Positions 37,701-47,116 of a stretch of DNA of 64,000 nucleotides are shown one piece after another. Under the pieces are notes generated by a model. It was not told the origin of the DNA, did not search any database, and saw nothing but the letters and a program-made list of their open reading frames with translations. Origin of the DNA: Datisca glomerata (Eukaryota > Streptophyta > Magnoliopsida > Cucurbitales > Datiscaceae); contig QANY01004038.1 of the NCBI GenBank assembly GCA_003255025.1, positions 119,420 through 183,419 on the forward strand, read 5' to 3'. Positions within the stretch are counted from its first letter, which is position 1; every line of letters starts with the position of its first letter. Both the position numbers and the translations under genes were made by a program.

Positions 37701-38334
37701 TTGTTATGACCACTCAGTAATTTTGGGATCGATGACAATGATTCTACGCAATTGATATAGATGTTTTTAAGCTTTTCCACATATAGTGAGGTGAACTGTT
37801 TGATAATATTGTCCATCTCACATCAGCTCACATTCCCTATACATTTCTAAACTTTAAAAACATGTGCTCTTCTCTACATATAAACGTCAGATCCTCTTAT
37901 TGTGAGTGAAAATTGTATCAATCAATAGACATTATGAGAATATCTTTGAAGTTTACACTGTTGCATCTGATGTGAATTCCCATGGATGGGTCTCTTCTAC
38001 ATGATTGTTTTCTTCTGACAGTTTCCATTGTGGAAGTTTAATAAATTTATTTACAGGTCCCTATGTTCACCGCATCTGGTTTACGTGTTCGTTTCCTCAA
38101 GGTACTGATACCATATTTCTAGTTCGGTGTGCAGGATTTGTAGGATGTGTATATTTTGATATATCATGGACGTGCAAGGGAATATGTTAATATTGTGTGG
38201 TTTCTTTCGATAGTTCATTCTTTCAAAAGGAATTTGTTTTGGTGGTATTGCAGGTGTGGGAGAAGAGCGGCTACAACACAGTCGAGTGGGTTCGTTATAT
38301 AACTAAGGCTGGCTCATATGAGATCAGATGCTAG
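28704..38334 (+). CDS. AP2M: AP-2 complex subunit mu (clathrin adaptor medium chain)
   Basis: Thirteen exons join in frame to 438 aa: 28704-28786, 31227-31404, 31546-31636, 32978-33072, 33187-33276, 33348-33396, 33466-33604, 35197-35313, 36146-36236, 36329-36471, 37050-37164, 38057-38101 and 38254-38334. The length equals the Arabidopsis AP2M protein as I recall it. The N-terminus [19 protein letters not shown] starts the longin-like adaptin domain (about 1-140). The mu-homology domain spans about 170-438, with [33 protein letters not shown] and the C-terminal [15 protein letters not shown]. The subunit recognises YxxPhi sorting signals on cargo and works in the AP-2 heterotetramer at the plasma membrane and cell plate during clathrin-mediated endocytosis. 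All introns have GT/AG borders. Intron 1 is 2.4 kb and contains a LINE fragment. Nothing suggests inactivation. Confidence 0.97.
29740..30480 (-). mobile_element. LINE fragment in intron 1 of the AP-2 mu gene, antisense
   Basis: Reverse-strand reading gives [17 protein letters not shown] around 30340-30270, matching the LINE reverse-transcriptase motif RGxRQGDPLSPxLFIL. Near 29950-29850 GDFLFSWNG resembles the end of the LINE endonuclease domain. The order along the minus strand is scrambled or broken and frames are interrupted. The fragment lies opposite to the host gene, in the intron, away from splice sites. Confidence 0.6.
30953..30979. repeat. Compound (GA)n(GT)n microsatellite
   Basis: A run of about 8 GA units followed by about 5 GT units lies in intron 1 of the AP-2 mu gene. 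Confidence 0.85.
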
Positions 38335-40863
38335 AGATATGCAAAAGATTGTCAGGCTGAAAAGAGTTCTGTTCCTGGATGGAAAAGAAACAAATGTATA
38401 AATGTTGTTGAGACAAAAAAGAAGGGTTTGGAAAATTGAACATCTACAAGGTTGGCAAGCCAAAGTCTATGAGAAACTCAACTTCAGTAACATGTCCTTG
38501 TTCACTAGATGATTTATTACAACTTGTTTTTCTTTTTCCTTTGTTTTTTCGTGGTCTCCATATTTTTCTTCATATTTGGGTAAATTGTTGAGTTTTTATT
38601 ATTTTAGTTATTATTTTTGTTTTGTTTATATTGTATCGAGTGATATCTTGTTTGATGTAGGGTTGAAGATTTGCGGTAAAGAATTCAAAGATTTTATATT
38701 CTTAGACTGTAATTGCTTTCTTGAATTCCATCCTTTCTTGAACTTTCCTACCTTAAATAAGATCTTCACAAAGACTTTTTTTTTTAAATAGATCCTCTAA
38801 AAGAGTGGGTGAAATAGAAGTTGGGGAATTTATAGCTGTATTTCTGATACTATGGAGGAGAAATTTTGAATTGTAATTTGCTTTCGTTTTACGTGGCTGC
38901 TTACTTAAGTTCAACAATATTTGATCTCTGACTAGGTGATAGTGAAGTTGTTATCAACTATGTATTATATAATTATTTAAACTTGTATTTAAGACACGAT
39001 GAACTATACATTATTGCTAGTAGATAAAGAAGTCTTTGTCCAAGCGAGTATTTTAAGTATTTCATTAATAACTGACAGCTTTGATACGTTGAAACAATGC
39101 GACGAATTTAATAGATCTTTTTAGGATACAATGATTATAAATAAAGTTTACCCAATTTTTATAGTGCATTGGTTGGTTTTTCCCGAACTAGTTGTATCTA
39201 TCGTTTTTTGAGATCAATATGAACATTGAAGTTCATCAAATGATAAATCTAATCTCATATAGAGATGACATGTAGGCGCGTATGTTATTTCTCTACTATC
39301 TTTATAAAGTTAAAGGCTCTCTTTCGGAAACCACTCCTCCCTATAAAGCCTTCCACTCGCTTGAAGAAAGCTCTCTCTGTGAGCTAGACAGCAAGTCATC
39401 AATCGTCCAACTCTTTCTTTTGTCTATGATCCCTCGCCTCTAGAAGCTTCTCTTCCACTTAATTAGGAGCCAAGGGTTTTGTATTTTTATGTACTCAGTT
39501 ATGGTTGCCCAATGTTTCTACACAAAGACGAAAGGCCGTCTTCCTCGATTTGACAAGCAACTAAAGGTACGCGCTAGTGTCCACACCATGCAACCAAAAC
39601 CCATCTTTAAAATGCTGAAACCTACATGAATCTCTGACTACCTTTTCTATGCAACCAAAACCGGGTGGGACCTCTGCAGTTGATTTCCAACTGCGTGAGA
39701 GTAGTTGGATCTCAGTCATTTAGAAAGATCGAGATCAAATATTAAAAAGTTTTAAAAAATTATTTATTATTTTTTTCTAAATAAAAGTTTATTTAATCTA
39801 AATCATTCATATCAGATCGAACGGTCTCGATTTATCAAACTTCAATATCTACAGTTGAACAATCTAAATTTACCAAAACCCATCTTTAAAATGATGAAAC
39901 CTACATGAATCCCTGACACCACCTTTTTTTAAAATCTGGACACCATCTTCATTTCATCTTCCAATGGTTTAAAAAGAGATTAGACACCATCTTAATCATC
40001 CAACGGTTTCATCTGCCAATGATTTAAGAATCTTCAGTCCAATAGTTTCATCTTCCAGTGATTTAAGAAGAGATAGGAGGAGTGATTTAAGAAGAGATTA
40101 TTAGGAGGGACGACCATGTTGTGACTGTCATTCTTAATAGATGAAGGATTATTATGAAGGCTTTAAGAAGATAGATTATTAGGAGGAGTGACCATGTCCA
40201 TTTTAATGATTGTCCCTGTCCTTCTTAATAGATGAAGGATTATTAAGAAGGGTTTAAGAAGATAGATTATTAAGAGGACTATTAAAAAGGGTTTAAGAAA
40301 ATAGATTATTAAGAGAAGTGACCACACTGTTACTGTCCATTGTAATGAGTAAATCAGTTTGTCTCTTTTAATGAGTAAACCATTCGTCACTGTTACCTAA
40401 AGTGGACTCCTTGCATTGATTAGTTCTAAATATAACAGTAAACCATTCTTCACTGTTACCTAAAGTGAACTCCTTGTATTGATTAGTTCTAAATATAAAA
40501 TTAGGAGAACCACGTGTAACAACTCTCCTTCTTAAATTTTTCGTTCAAGGGTTGTTTTCTGAACTTTTATTTCGCAACCTTAAGTTCTTTAAGTAACTTT
40601 AACAACGGTAAGATGCTTCGATATTGAAGATCACCCCTAATTGAAACTTAACATGTGATCGTAGTTTGGAGTAATTACATAAAGATCATGCTGACGAACC
40701 TATACTATAGTTAGGTGACTAAGGCTATAGATTGCTTGAAATTTTAGAGTACATAAAACCAGATTGATAAAATACAAGTACCAAAACTGACTGCCAAACT
40801 AAACCATGGTTGCATTAAAAAAACTAACAAGATTTAAAAACTAAATTACTTAAAAACAAAAGA
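38335..40863. other. Region between AP-2 mu and LEA genes
   Basis: The first about 200 bp are probably the AP-2 mu 3' UTR. 39590-39650 and 39875-39930 are copies of one 55-bp phrase (caaaacccatctttaaaatg onward), and 40030-40330 holds short diverged repeats built on aagaagatagattattaag and aatagatgaaggattatta. 40380-40500 contains a 65-bp direct repeat (cactgttacctaaagtgaact). No complete gene was found; see the small exon-like stretch at 39491-39567. Confidence 0.55.
39491..39567 (+). other. Possible first exon of an unrecognised small gene
   Basis: A TATA-like ccctataaagcc at about 39350 is followed by a C/T-rich leader and an ATG at 39491. The ATG opens a 26-codon frame (starting MYSVMVAQCFYTKTKGR) that stops at a good donor, aag/gtacgc, at 39567/39568. 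The composition is less AT-rich than the flanks. I do not recognise the peptide and could not find a continuing exon before the repeats begin. It may be a real short gene, a captured gene piece or chance. Confidence 0.3.
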
Positions 40864-41431
40864 TTACAGCCACTTGGGCTGTGCACTTTGACCTCCGGGG
40901 GTATAAGCAGGAACATTCGAGCCGTAAAGGGGAGGATCAGTCACAGGCTGGTGGTGCTCATGGTGGCCGTGACCGTGAGTACCAACCAGTGGCGGCTCAT
41001 GGTGGGTATGAGAGTGTAACTTGTCAGTTAACTTCTCAGTAGCATGCCTTGCTTTGGCATCGTGCAGCTCCATTTTGGCTTCGGCCTCCTTTGCTTTTCT
41101 TCTTTCTTCAGCTATTACTTTCTCTTCCTTTGTCCTAGCTTCCGCTTTCTCTACCTGCAATCACTCCTCTCACAGAAAAAACCCTGATATTCTTCTTTAG
41201 ATTTTGCATTGGGAAACTAATGAAAATAACATTTTTTTTCAACTGAAATAAAATTGTTTTAATTATTTTAAAATCTTAATTACTCTTTTTCATTTGATTT
41301 TTTTTCCAACTAACTAAATTAAAGAAGATGCAAGAAGGAAAGACCTTTTCTTCAACTTTAGCTTTGTGAATGTCTACTTTCTCTTTGGCAGCACTGCCAA
41401 TGTTACTCAGTTTCTCCTTTACTGAATGCAT
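40864..41431 (-). CDS. Late embryogenesis abundant protein, group 1 (LEA_1)
   Basis: Two exons (41431-41345 and 41154-40864, 190-bp intron, in phase 0) give 125 aa. The N-terminus MHSVKEKLSNIGSAAKEKV is the typical start of LEA_1 proteins, which begin M-x-S-x-KEK. It continues as a Lys/Glu/Ala-rich amphipathic helix to about residue 80 (HDAKARHATEKL), and ends in a His/Gly-rich tail (HGHGHHEHH) followed by PAYTPGG. Such proteins are disordered and hydrophilic, accumulate in seeds and under dehydration, and are thought to protect proteins and membranes. The His-rich tail could bind metal ions (inference). The start at 41431 is preferred over an in-frame ATG at 41470 because the latter lies almost at the expected cap site. 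No signal peptide. Confidence 0.93.
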
Positions 41432-41499
41432 CTCTCTCTCTCTCTCTTCTGTGTATCTCTGAAATCTCAAAGACAGCTTAAACTGGACGAAGGCATGTC

Positions 41500-41620
41500 C
41501 TTTTATATACTATAAGTAGCATATACACAGTAGTTCAACAACAGGATCTTGAGCATGCCACGTTAAAAGCCATGTGTCAACCATGCCTGTCGGCTGTTGC
41601 CTCTGTGCCACTACGTGTCG
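41500..41620 (-). promoter_or_regulatory. TATA box and ABRE-like element of the LEA_1 gene
   Basis: On the minus strand gtatataaaa (41501-41510) sits about 70 bp upstream of the start codon. About 105 bp further upstream the + strand shows acgtgtc (41613-41619), an ACGT-core motif of the ABRE type recognised by bZIP factors in abscisic-acid responses. A related cacgtt lies at about 41560. These fit a stress- or seed-induced gene; activity is inferred. Confidence 0.55.
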
Positions 41621-42078
41621 CTCTGCTGAGTGCTCATTTTTCAGTTTATGCTAGTATTATAAATTGTTCTTTTTTTCTATAATTCAAAGCTTATATGTTT
41701 TTATCAATAATAAAAAAAACATGTACTTCATTTTATGTTGCATATACATCAAATTAAATGAGGTATAAATACTGGTACATCTCCAGCATCTTAGGGCGGA
41801 CCCTTCCAAGCACAATATAAGTAGTTGTAGAAAAAGTACTAATCTCTTGTACAAGTTGGAAAAAAAATCCACAGAATAGATATATGAATAATTATGACAG
41901 TAAAGTAAATAGTAGAGAATAAAAACCCTAAAGCTGAATTTGACATCGATCTTTTTTAGAGAGAAAAAGATGAACTGTGGCATAAAAGATACTGAGCATA
42001 GCATCCCTTACCGGAAGATAGAAACAAAAACAAATCAAGAAAACAGAAGTTAATAAAACAATGTGACTCAGTTGTGAT

Positions 42079-42482
42079 AGATAAGAAAACAGAGAAAGGG
42101 AGAAGATGGAGTTTTCTGTATTTGATTAATATGTACTGCTATAACACTTGAAAAGAAATGATATATATATATATATATATTTTACATAAGACGACGATTC
42201 TAAGAGAAAATAAACTAAGTAATTAGAGTAGGTAATGGTTGGAAAAGCATTATCCAATCATTACACAATAATCTAAGCCAATGAAAAACCCGTGAGCTAG
42301 GAGGTTGAGAAAAAGAATATTCCTTGATTATTGTGTTGCTATATTATTGGTTGAGACTGATGTCCAATGACAAGAGCGGAGAGATGGCAACTAGAGAAGT
42401 TTTGTGTTTTGATGATCTATTTGGACAGTGAGGTGGCAAAGAGGATACTAGGTCATCACTGTCTAAAGTGTATTGGTCAATA
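42079..42482 (-). repeat. 3' LTR of the copia element (404 bp)
   Basis: Direct repeat of 44717-45226. It contains an (AT)n run at 42163-42180. It lacks the 62-bp internal duplication and a segment of about 40 bp that the other LTR has. Confidence 0.92.
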
Positions 42483-42489
42483 CCCCCCC
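42483..42489 (-). other. Polypurine tract of the copia element
   Basis: Seven C on + (seven G on the element strand) directly abut the start of the 3' LTR, where plus-strand priming occurs in LTR elements. Confidence 0.85.
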
Positions 42490-43041
42490 TCAAGCGATAT
42501 GGGGAAGTTTGGCTTGAGCTAAGAGAGCAAGACCCTTTTCAGAGATGTTCCTATGTTTTCTTTTCACCCTACCATTCTGTGTGTGGGTATGTGGGCGGGC
42601 ATGCTTAAAAACATTACCTAGGTTGTTTAGTAAAGGTTTTCGAGACCTATATTCTCCCCCAATTACTTTGTACGCATTTAATTTTGGTTTCAAAAGTTAT
42701 CTCTATGTATGCATTGAAATGAATGAAAACTTATTTTGCATCAGACTTGAGTTTTAAAGGAAAAGTACAAGTGAGTCTAGTAAAGTCATCAACAAAAACA
42801 ATGTAATATTTAAAATCACTAATAGAAGAGAGAGGAGCTGGTCCCTAAAGATCAGTACATACAACTTTAAAAGGTTTCTTACTAATATGAAGAGATAGAG
42901 GAAAACTTGCTTGATGAGCTTTACATAGAGTACAAGAATCACAAAAAGAAACAACCCTAGGAAAACTATGGTGATAAGTTTACAGACTTGAAAACTTCTC
43001 CTAATACTTGGACTGAGGGATGCCCTAGCCTTTGATGTCAC
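42490..43041 (-). pseudogene. Copia integrase remnant
   Basis: At 42693-42490 the frame shows GGEYRSR followed by HTHTQNGRVKRKHRNI and GLALLAQA, the end of the copia integrase catalytic core (family: GGEF/Y ... PQQNGxxERKHRHI). Upstream at 43041-42754 the core continues in broken frames. Stops and frameshifts make it non-functional, and the C-terminal part is missing. Confidence 0.85.
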
Positions 43042-43289
43042 AGGTTAACCTTATTGACTCCGCTAACAGAAACAAAAGCAATAGGTTTTAAAAGATGATG
43101 TGTTGAGTTGTGGGGTGGGCAGGGCGAAGACAGTCTGTGTAGGGGAAAATGGTACAGTCCATCTCTAAGGAAAGTGGTACCACCAAGGAAAGTGGTAGAA
43201 TACTTCCATCGAAATCTTGTCCTTTACAAAACAAAAAAATGAAGTCAAACTCAATTAGTACAGGATTATCAAGGAAAATTTGAGAGATA

Positions 43290-43682
43290 CTAAGCAGAAG
43301 GCGTACACAGTAATTGATCAAGTGTTAATGCAATATAGTGGTTTTGTTTGAGATATGATTTTCCTACATGAGTAATATCTAAGCGCATACCATTACCAAT
43401 TATCAACTTATATTTACCCTTATAGTCATTTTTAATGGACAAGTTCGATAGATCAGGGGACACATGGTGAGTAGTTGCACTGTCCAGGTACCAAGTAGAC
43501 TCATCAACAGCCCATGTTAAGGAAGTGTAGGCAGCAGGGTTCCTTGGTGTCATGGCACTGTGATGTTGAGATTTGTACTGATTTTGAGTATTGAAGCTAG
43601 TAGGATAAGGTTGGAAGCTTGAATCATACCTGTTATAACAAGTGGAGGCATAACGACATGTTTTCCTGTATATCTGGCACAT
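43290..43682 (-). pseudogene. Copia zinc-knuckle and protease remnant
   Basis: At the start a CCHC-like motif is present but damaged: the second Cys is Tyr and the Gly-His pair is Cys-Arg. The protease box reads WYLDSATTHHV, where active copies carry DSGA or DTGA, so the Gly after Asp-Ser is absent. The downstream strand (LIIGNGMRLDITHVG) is normal for the family. The block ends where gag-pre-integrase would begin. Confidence 0.85.
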
Positions 43683-43689
43683 AGGTCTT

Positions 43690-44653
43690 TGTCTAGACCT
43701 GCCTTTCCCATACCTCTTCCTTTGGCTTGGTTAGAGAAATTTCTTTGGTTGTTTTGAGGAGAGAAGCCCTGCCAAGATGAAGGAGGTGCTCCTTTTCTAG
43801 TGAAATTTGCAAGGTTAGCAGAGGGAGATTAGGTTTCAAATGAGCCAGTGATTTGTTCAATGCGCATCTCATGACTTTACAGCATAAATTGTGCCTCTTA
43901 CAGTGACATAGTATCACCCATTGATGTCAAGTTGACCAATACAGGGTCATATTCAGTGTGTTGACCTCCTAGTTCAAAGAGAAATAAGTCATCATCTGTG
44001 ATGGTTTGTCCTGTGGTTGACAATCTATCAGTAATATATTTCATCTTCAGCATATAATCATTAATGCTGAGAGAGCCCTTCTTTAGTGTCTGATGTTAAA
44101 AAGATAACTGAAGAGTCCTTGCCTTGGACTGTGAGATGGAAAGCTGCTCCAAAGACCTTCATACTTCATAAGAGCTTAAACAATGGACTATATGTCCAAA
44201 CATGCTTTCTGTAATAGAAGGCAACAACCAACTCATCAGATGTTGGTATGTCCTTCTGCAAGTGACGAACTTAGGGTTCAAAATGAAGGGTGATTTAATG
44301 ATAATGTTATCAACAATGGATGTTGGATTTTTGATGAACTCTTCTGGCTTCTTGGCAGTGCCTGTAAGGTAGGACTCTAAATCATAAGCTTGTACTATAG
44401 ATAAAATATGGGACTTTAAAAAAATATAATTAGTCCTATCAAGTCTGGTAGATGTGGTGATCATATTGTTTGCTAAGATAGTAGGTAGTGAGGGAAAAAG
44501 GTGGCAAAAAGGTTGATTGATGTTTGAGGCAAAGGCAAGAGATGTAGCAGAAATAGGAGTTTCAATTGCATTTGTAGTGTTTGTAGTATTTGTAGTATTC
44601 ACAGGTGCATTTGTATTCGTAGGAGCTACATTTGCAGTTGATTTTTCAGTCAT
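43690..44653 (-). pseudogene. Copia gag (UBN2-type) with frameshift
   Basis: The ATG at 44653 lies 63 bp inside the primer site, as expected for gag. The first 164 residues are open (Thr/Asn-rich leader, then LDRTNYIFLKSHILSI, matching the family's LxxxNYxxWxxxL signature). A stop at 44159 ends the frame. Sequence further on (44150-43690) matches gag in other frames, with interrupting stops. Confidence 0.85.
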
Positions 44654-44700
44654 ATTTAGCTAGAAAAAAAGAAAAATGAAAAAGATTGCAAACGGGAAAA

Positions 44701-44716
44701 GCCTACTCTAATACCA
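44701..44716 (-). other. Primer-binding site of the copia element
   Basis: Read on the minus strand, TGGTATTAGAGTAGGC begins at the base after the 5' LTR. It is one mismatch from the initiator-Met type TGGTATCAGAG over its first 11 bases. Confidence 0.85.
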
Positions 44717-45226
44717 AGATAAGAAAACAGAGAAAAGGAGAAGATGAAGTTTTATGTATTTGATTAATATGTACTGCTATTACACTTGAAAATAAATGGT
44801 ATATATATATATATATATATATATTACATAAGAAGATGATTCTAAGAGAATATAAACTAAGTAATTAGATGAGGTAATGATTGGATTACATAAGAAGATG
44901 ATTCTAAGAGAATATAAACTAAGTAATTAGATGAGGTAATGATTGGATAATCATTATCCAATCATTACACATTCTAAGCCAATGAAGAACCCGTGGGCTA
45001 GAAGGTTGAGAAAGAGAATATTCCTTGATTATTTTGTTGTTATGTTATTGGTTGAGACCGATGTCCAATGAAAAGAGGAGAGATGGCAACCGGAATTTGT
45101 TATGGAGAGCACCAATAGCTGCATGCTCAGGTGGTTGGAGAAGTTTTGTGTTTTGAGGAACCATTTGGACATTGAGATGACAAAGAGGATGCCAGGACAT
45201 CAGTGACTAAAGTGTATTTGTCAATA
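44717..45226 (-). repeat. 5' LTR of the copia element (510 bp), with 62-bp internal duplication
   Basis: Direct repeat of 42079-42482. A block starting ttacataagaagatgattc at about 44824 is repeated directly after itself up to about 44947. Another extra segment (about 45098-45140, including gcaccaatagctgcatg) is absent from the other LTR. Confidence 0.9.
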
Positions 45227-45231
45227 GTGAT

Positions 45232-47116
45232 TGTCAATAAGAAAGAGAAAAAAAACATAACAAGAGCAAATGAAACTAAAGAAGAAAACTACAATTATAA
45301 AAGAAAAGAAATAGGGACAATAAATGAAAACATATTCGAACATGTAGATTACGAGTGGGTTTGTAGAATGATACTTTAAATCAAATGACTTAATAAATGC
45401 TGTTGTTTGAAATATAATTTAGTACGTTGAATTACTTCTACAAAAAGAAAATATTATAGTATTTTCTAAAATGTTTCTATATGCAGATGAATTTGCTTTG
45501 AGATATAAGCAAATGTTTCTTCAAAAAATATGTATTACACAAGTATGAACTAAATTATTGCTATTCAATGTATAAAATAAGTTCTAGTTAATAAACACTA
45601 ATAAACACCCTAGAACTTGAACTGCTTTATAACACATGTATCCAATCTTATTTGTAAAATATTTACATTACATCACATTAATTTAATGAAACTAGTCAAG
45701 AGTAGGCAATGCCAATCAAATTGAATAAATGAGTTTAGATTCGGAGTTTCAATGTCTAAGGGTAAAATGGAAGCTATACAATTTGTATTCACTCCGTAAA
45801 ACTAAGCAAAGTAACCACAAGCCATAGAGTGGGGTAAATAGATGATTTAAAGCACAAGCAGATAAAAAAATAGGTAAACACCAAAAGTGAAAGAATAAAC
45901 ATATGTAGAGACAAAGGTTTAGATTTTATTCAAGAGCAAAGGGGTGTGACTGTGACGTCACATAGATGCTATTACAGGTGTGATCTAATCTCGAAAACTG
46001 ACAAAGATAGCCTGAAAACATGGAGCTTGAGACTTGAAGGGTGAAAGATGAGCACTTTAAACAAGCCTGTATAAGGTAAAAAATTCTCTTTGAGAGAAGA
46101 AATTTAGAGAGAATTCTCCAAGTGTATTAATTAAGTGAGAAAATATAGAATGAATCCAAAAGTGCTTAAAGTCCTTGAAAATGAAGGAGAAAGCTAGACA
46201 CTATTTACAGAGAGCTTCCATGTGAGTCCATTCCAACTAATCATTTGACTAGTTGGCAGAGGACTCTACCTAATGACATCTCATCAATCTTGTTGATGTG
46301 ACAACATCCAGTCATTATTCATTGTAACCATAGTTGCGTGGGCCATGATATCTATTAGGAAGATTCTCATGTAGGTACCTTTCTATAGGCAGGATTCATC
46401 TAGGACCCTCCCCAGGGGTGTCTTAACAGCTAGGTCCCTTTCTCAAAATAAAAAGACCCTTTAAAAGCCATATTGGTGAAGCAATGTTCTTACCAATACA
46501 ATACAAACTTGTCTCAATCGTACCAGACTATCACCTCCTAAAATGTTCCCAAGCAAGTGACTTACTTAAGTTTTTATCACTTTACTTAGTGGTTATAAGG
46601 ATATGAACAAATATATAGAATGAGTAAATAATACAAGATACGTTTATGTAGGTTGCTCGCTGATTTGGATTGACTAATCACGTTGAAAAATTAAAGATGG
46701 CGTTTGGCATAGTTTATAGGATTGGCCATGTTCCACCACGACGAGTCAAAGCCATAGTGGGAAATCGTGTCAGTGACGAAGGGCACACCCATGTACATAG
46801 TTCAAAATCTTGATTTACAAGCAAACTGAAGGACATGATAATAAGTGGTGGGTAGATGAATTTTATGGAGTTACTTATGTTTAGAACTTGAGAGGAATGG
46901 GTGAGTGTGGGTTGGGACTAAGAAAGTTTAATTTTGATGAGAAAAATGGTTATTCTGTCCTATAAAAGAATAATGATTCTGGAAGATTTTTAACATAGTG
47001 GTCTAGTGTGATACAGAGATCAATTTGTTGTATCAAGATATAATAAATATGTTAAAATTACAAGAAATATGTTGGTGGTGTACTCTTTGTTGTACTTCTG
47101 ACATATTTATTATATT
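45232..47116. other. Intergenic, repeat-like, no gene
   Basis: The region is AT-rich. 45900-46550, read on the minus strand, has an LTR-like look (agagaattctct leader phrases, gcttgtttaaagtgctc, an aataaa signal near 45918), but I found no second copy and no borders. Near 47056 the phrase ttacaagaaatatg duplicates the CACTA terminus at 47117. Nothing coding is supported. Confidence 0.45.

Larger units (their letters stand above)
42079..45226 (-). mobile_element. Ty1/copia retrotransposon lacking RT and RNase H, intact borders
   Basis: LTRs at 42079-42482 and 44717-45226 flank an interior with gag, degenerate protease and integrase pieces on the minus strand. Both ends are bordered by GTGAT (42074-42078 and 45227-45231), a 5-bp target duplication. 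Next to the 5' (right) LTR, minus-strand TGGTATTAGAG at 44716-44706 matches the usual initiator-Met primer site TGGTATCAGAG except for one base. Next to the 3' (left) LTR is a polypurine tract read as a C-run at 42483-42489. On the element's own strand the LTR starts TATTGAC and ends TTATCT, so the termini are TA...CT. After the integrase remnant the interior runs straight into the polypurine tract; no RT or RNase H is present. Confidence 0.92.

Noticed and set aside
41432..41470. Earlier ATG of the LEA_1 protein
   Set aside because: It would lie almost at the transcription start given the TATA box at 41501-41510. The family N-terminus begins at the ATG at 41431.
45900..46550. Solo LTR on the minus strand
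   Set aside because: The composition looks LTR-like, but no second copy, TG...CA ends or target duplication was found.
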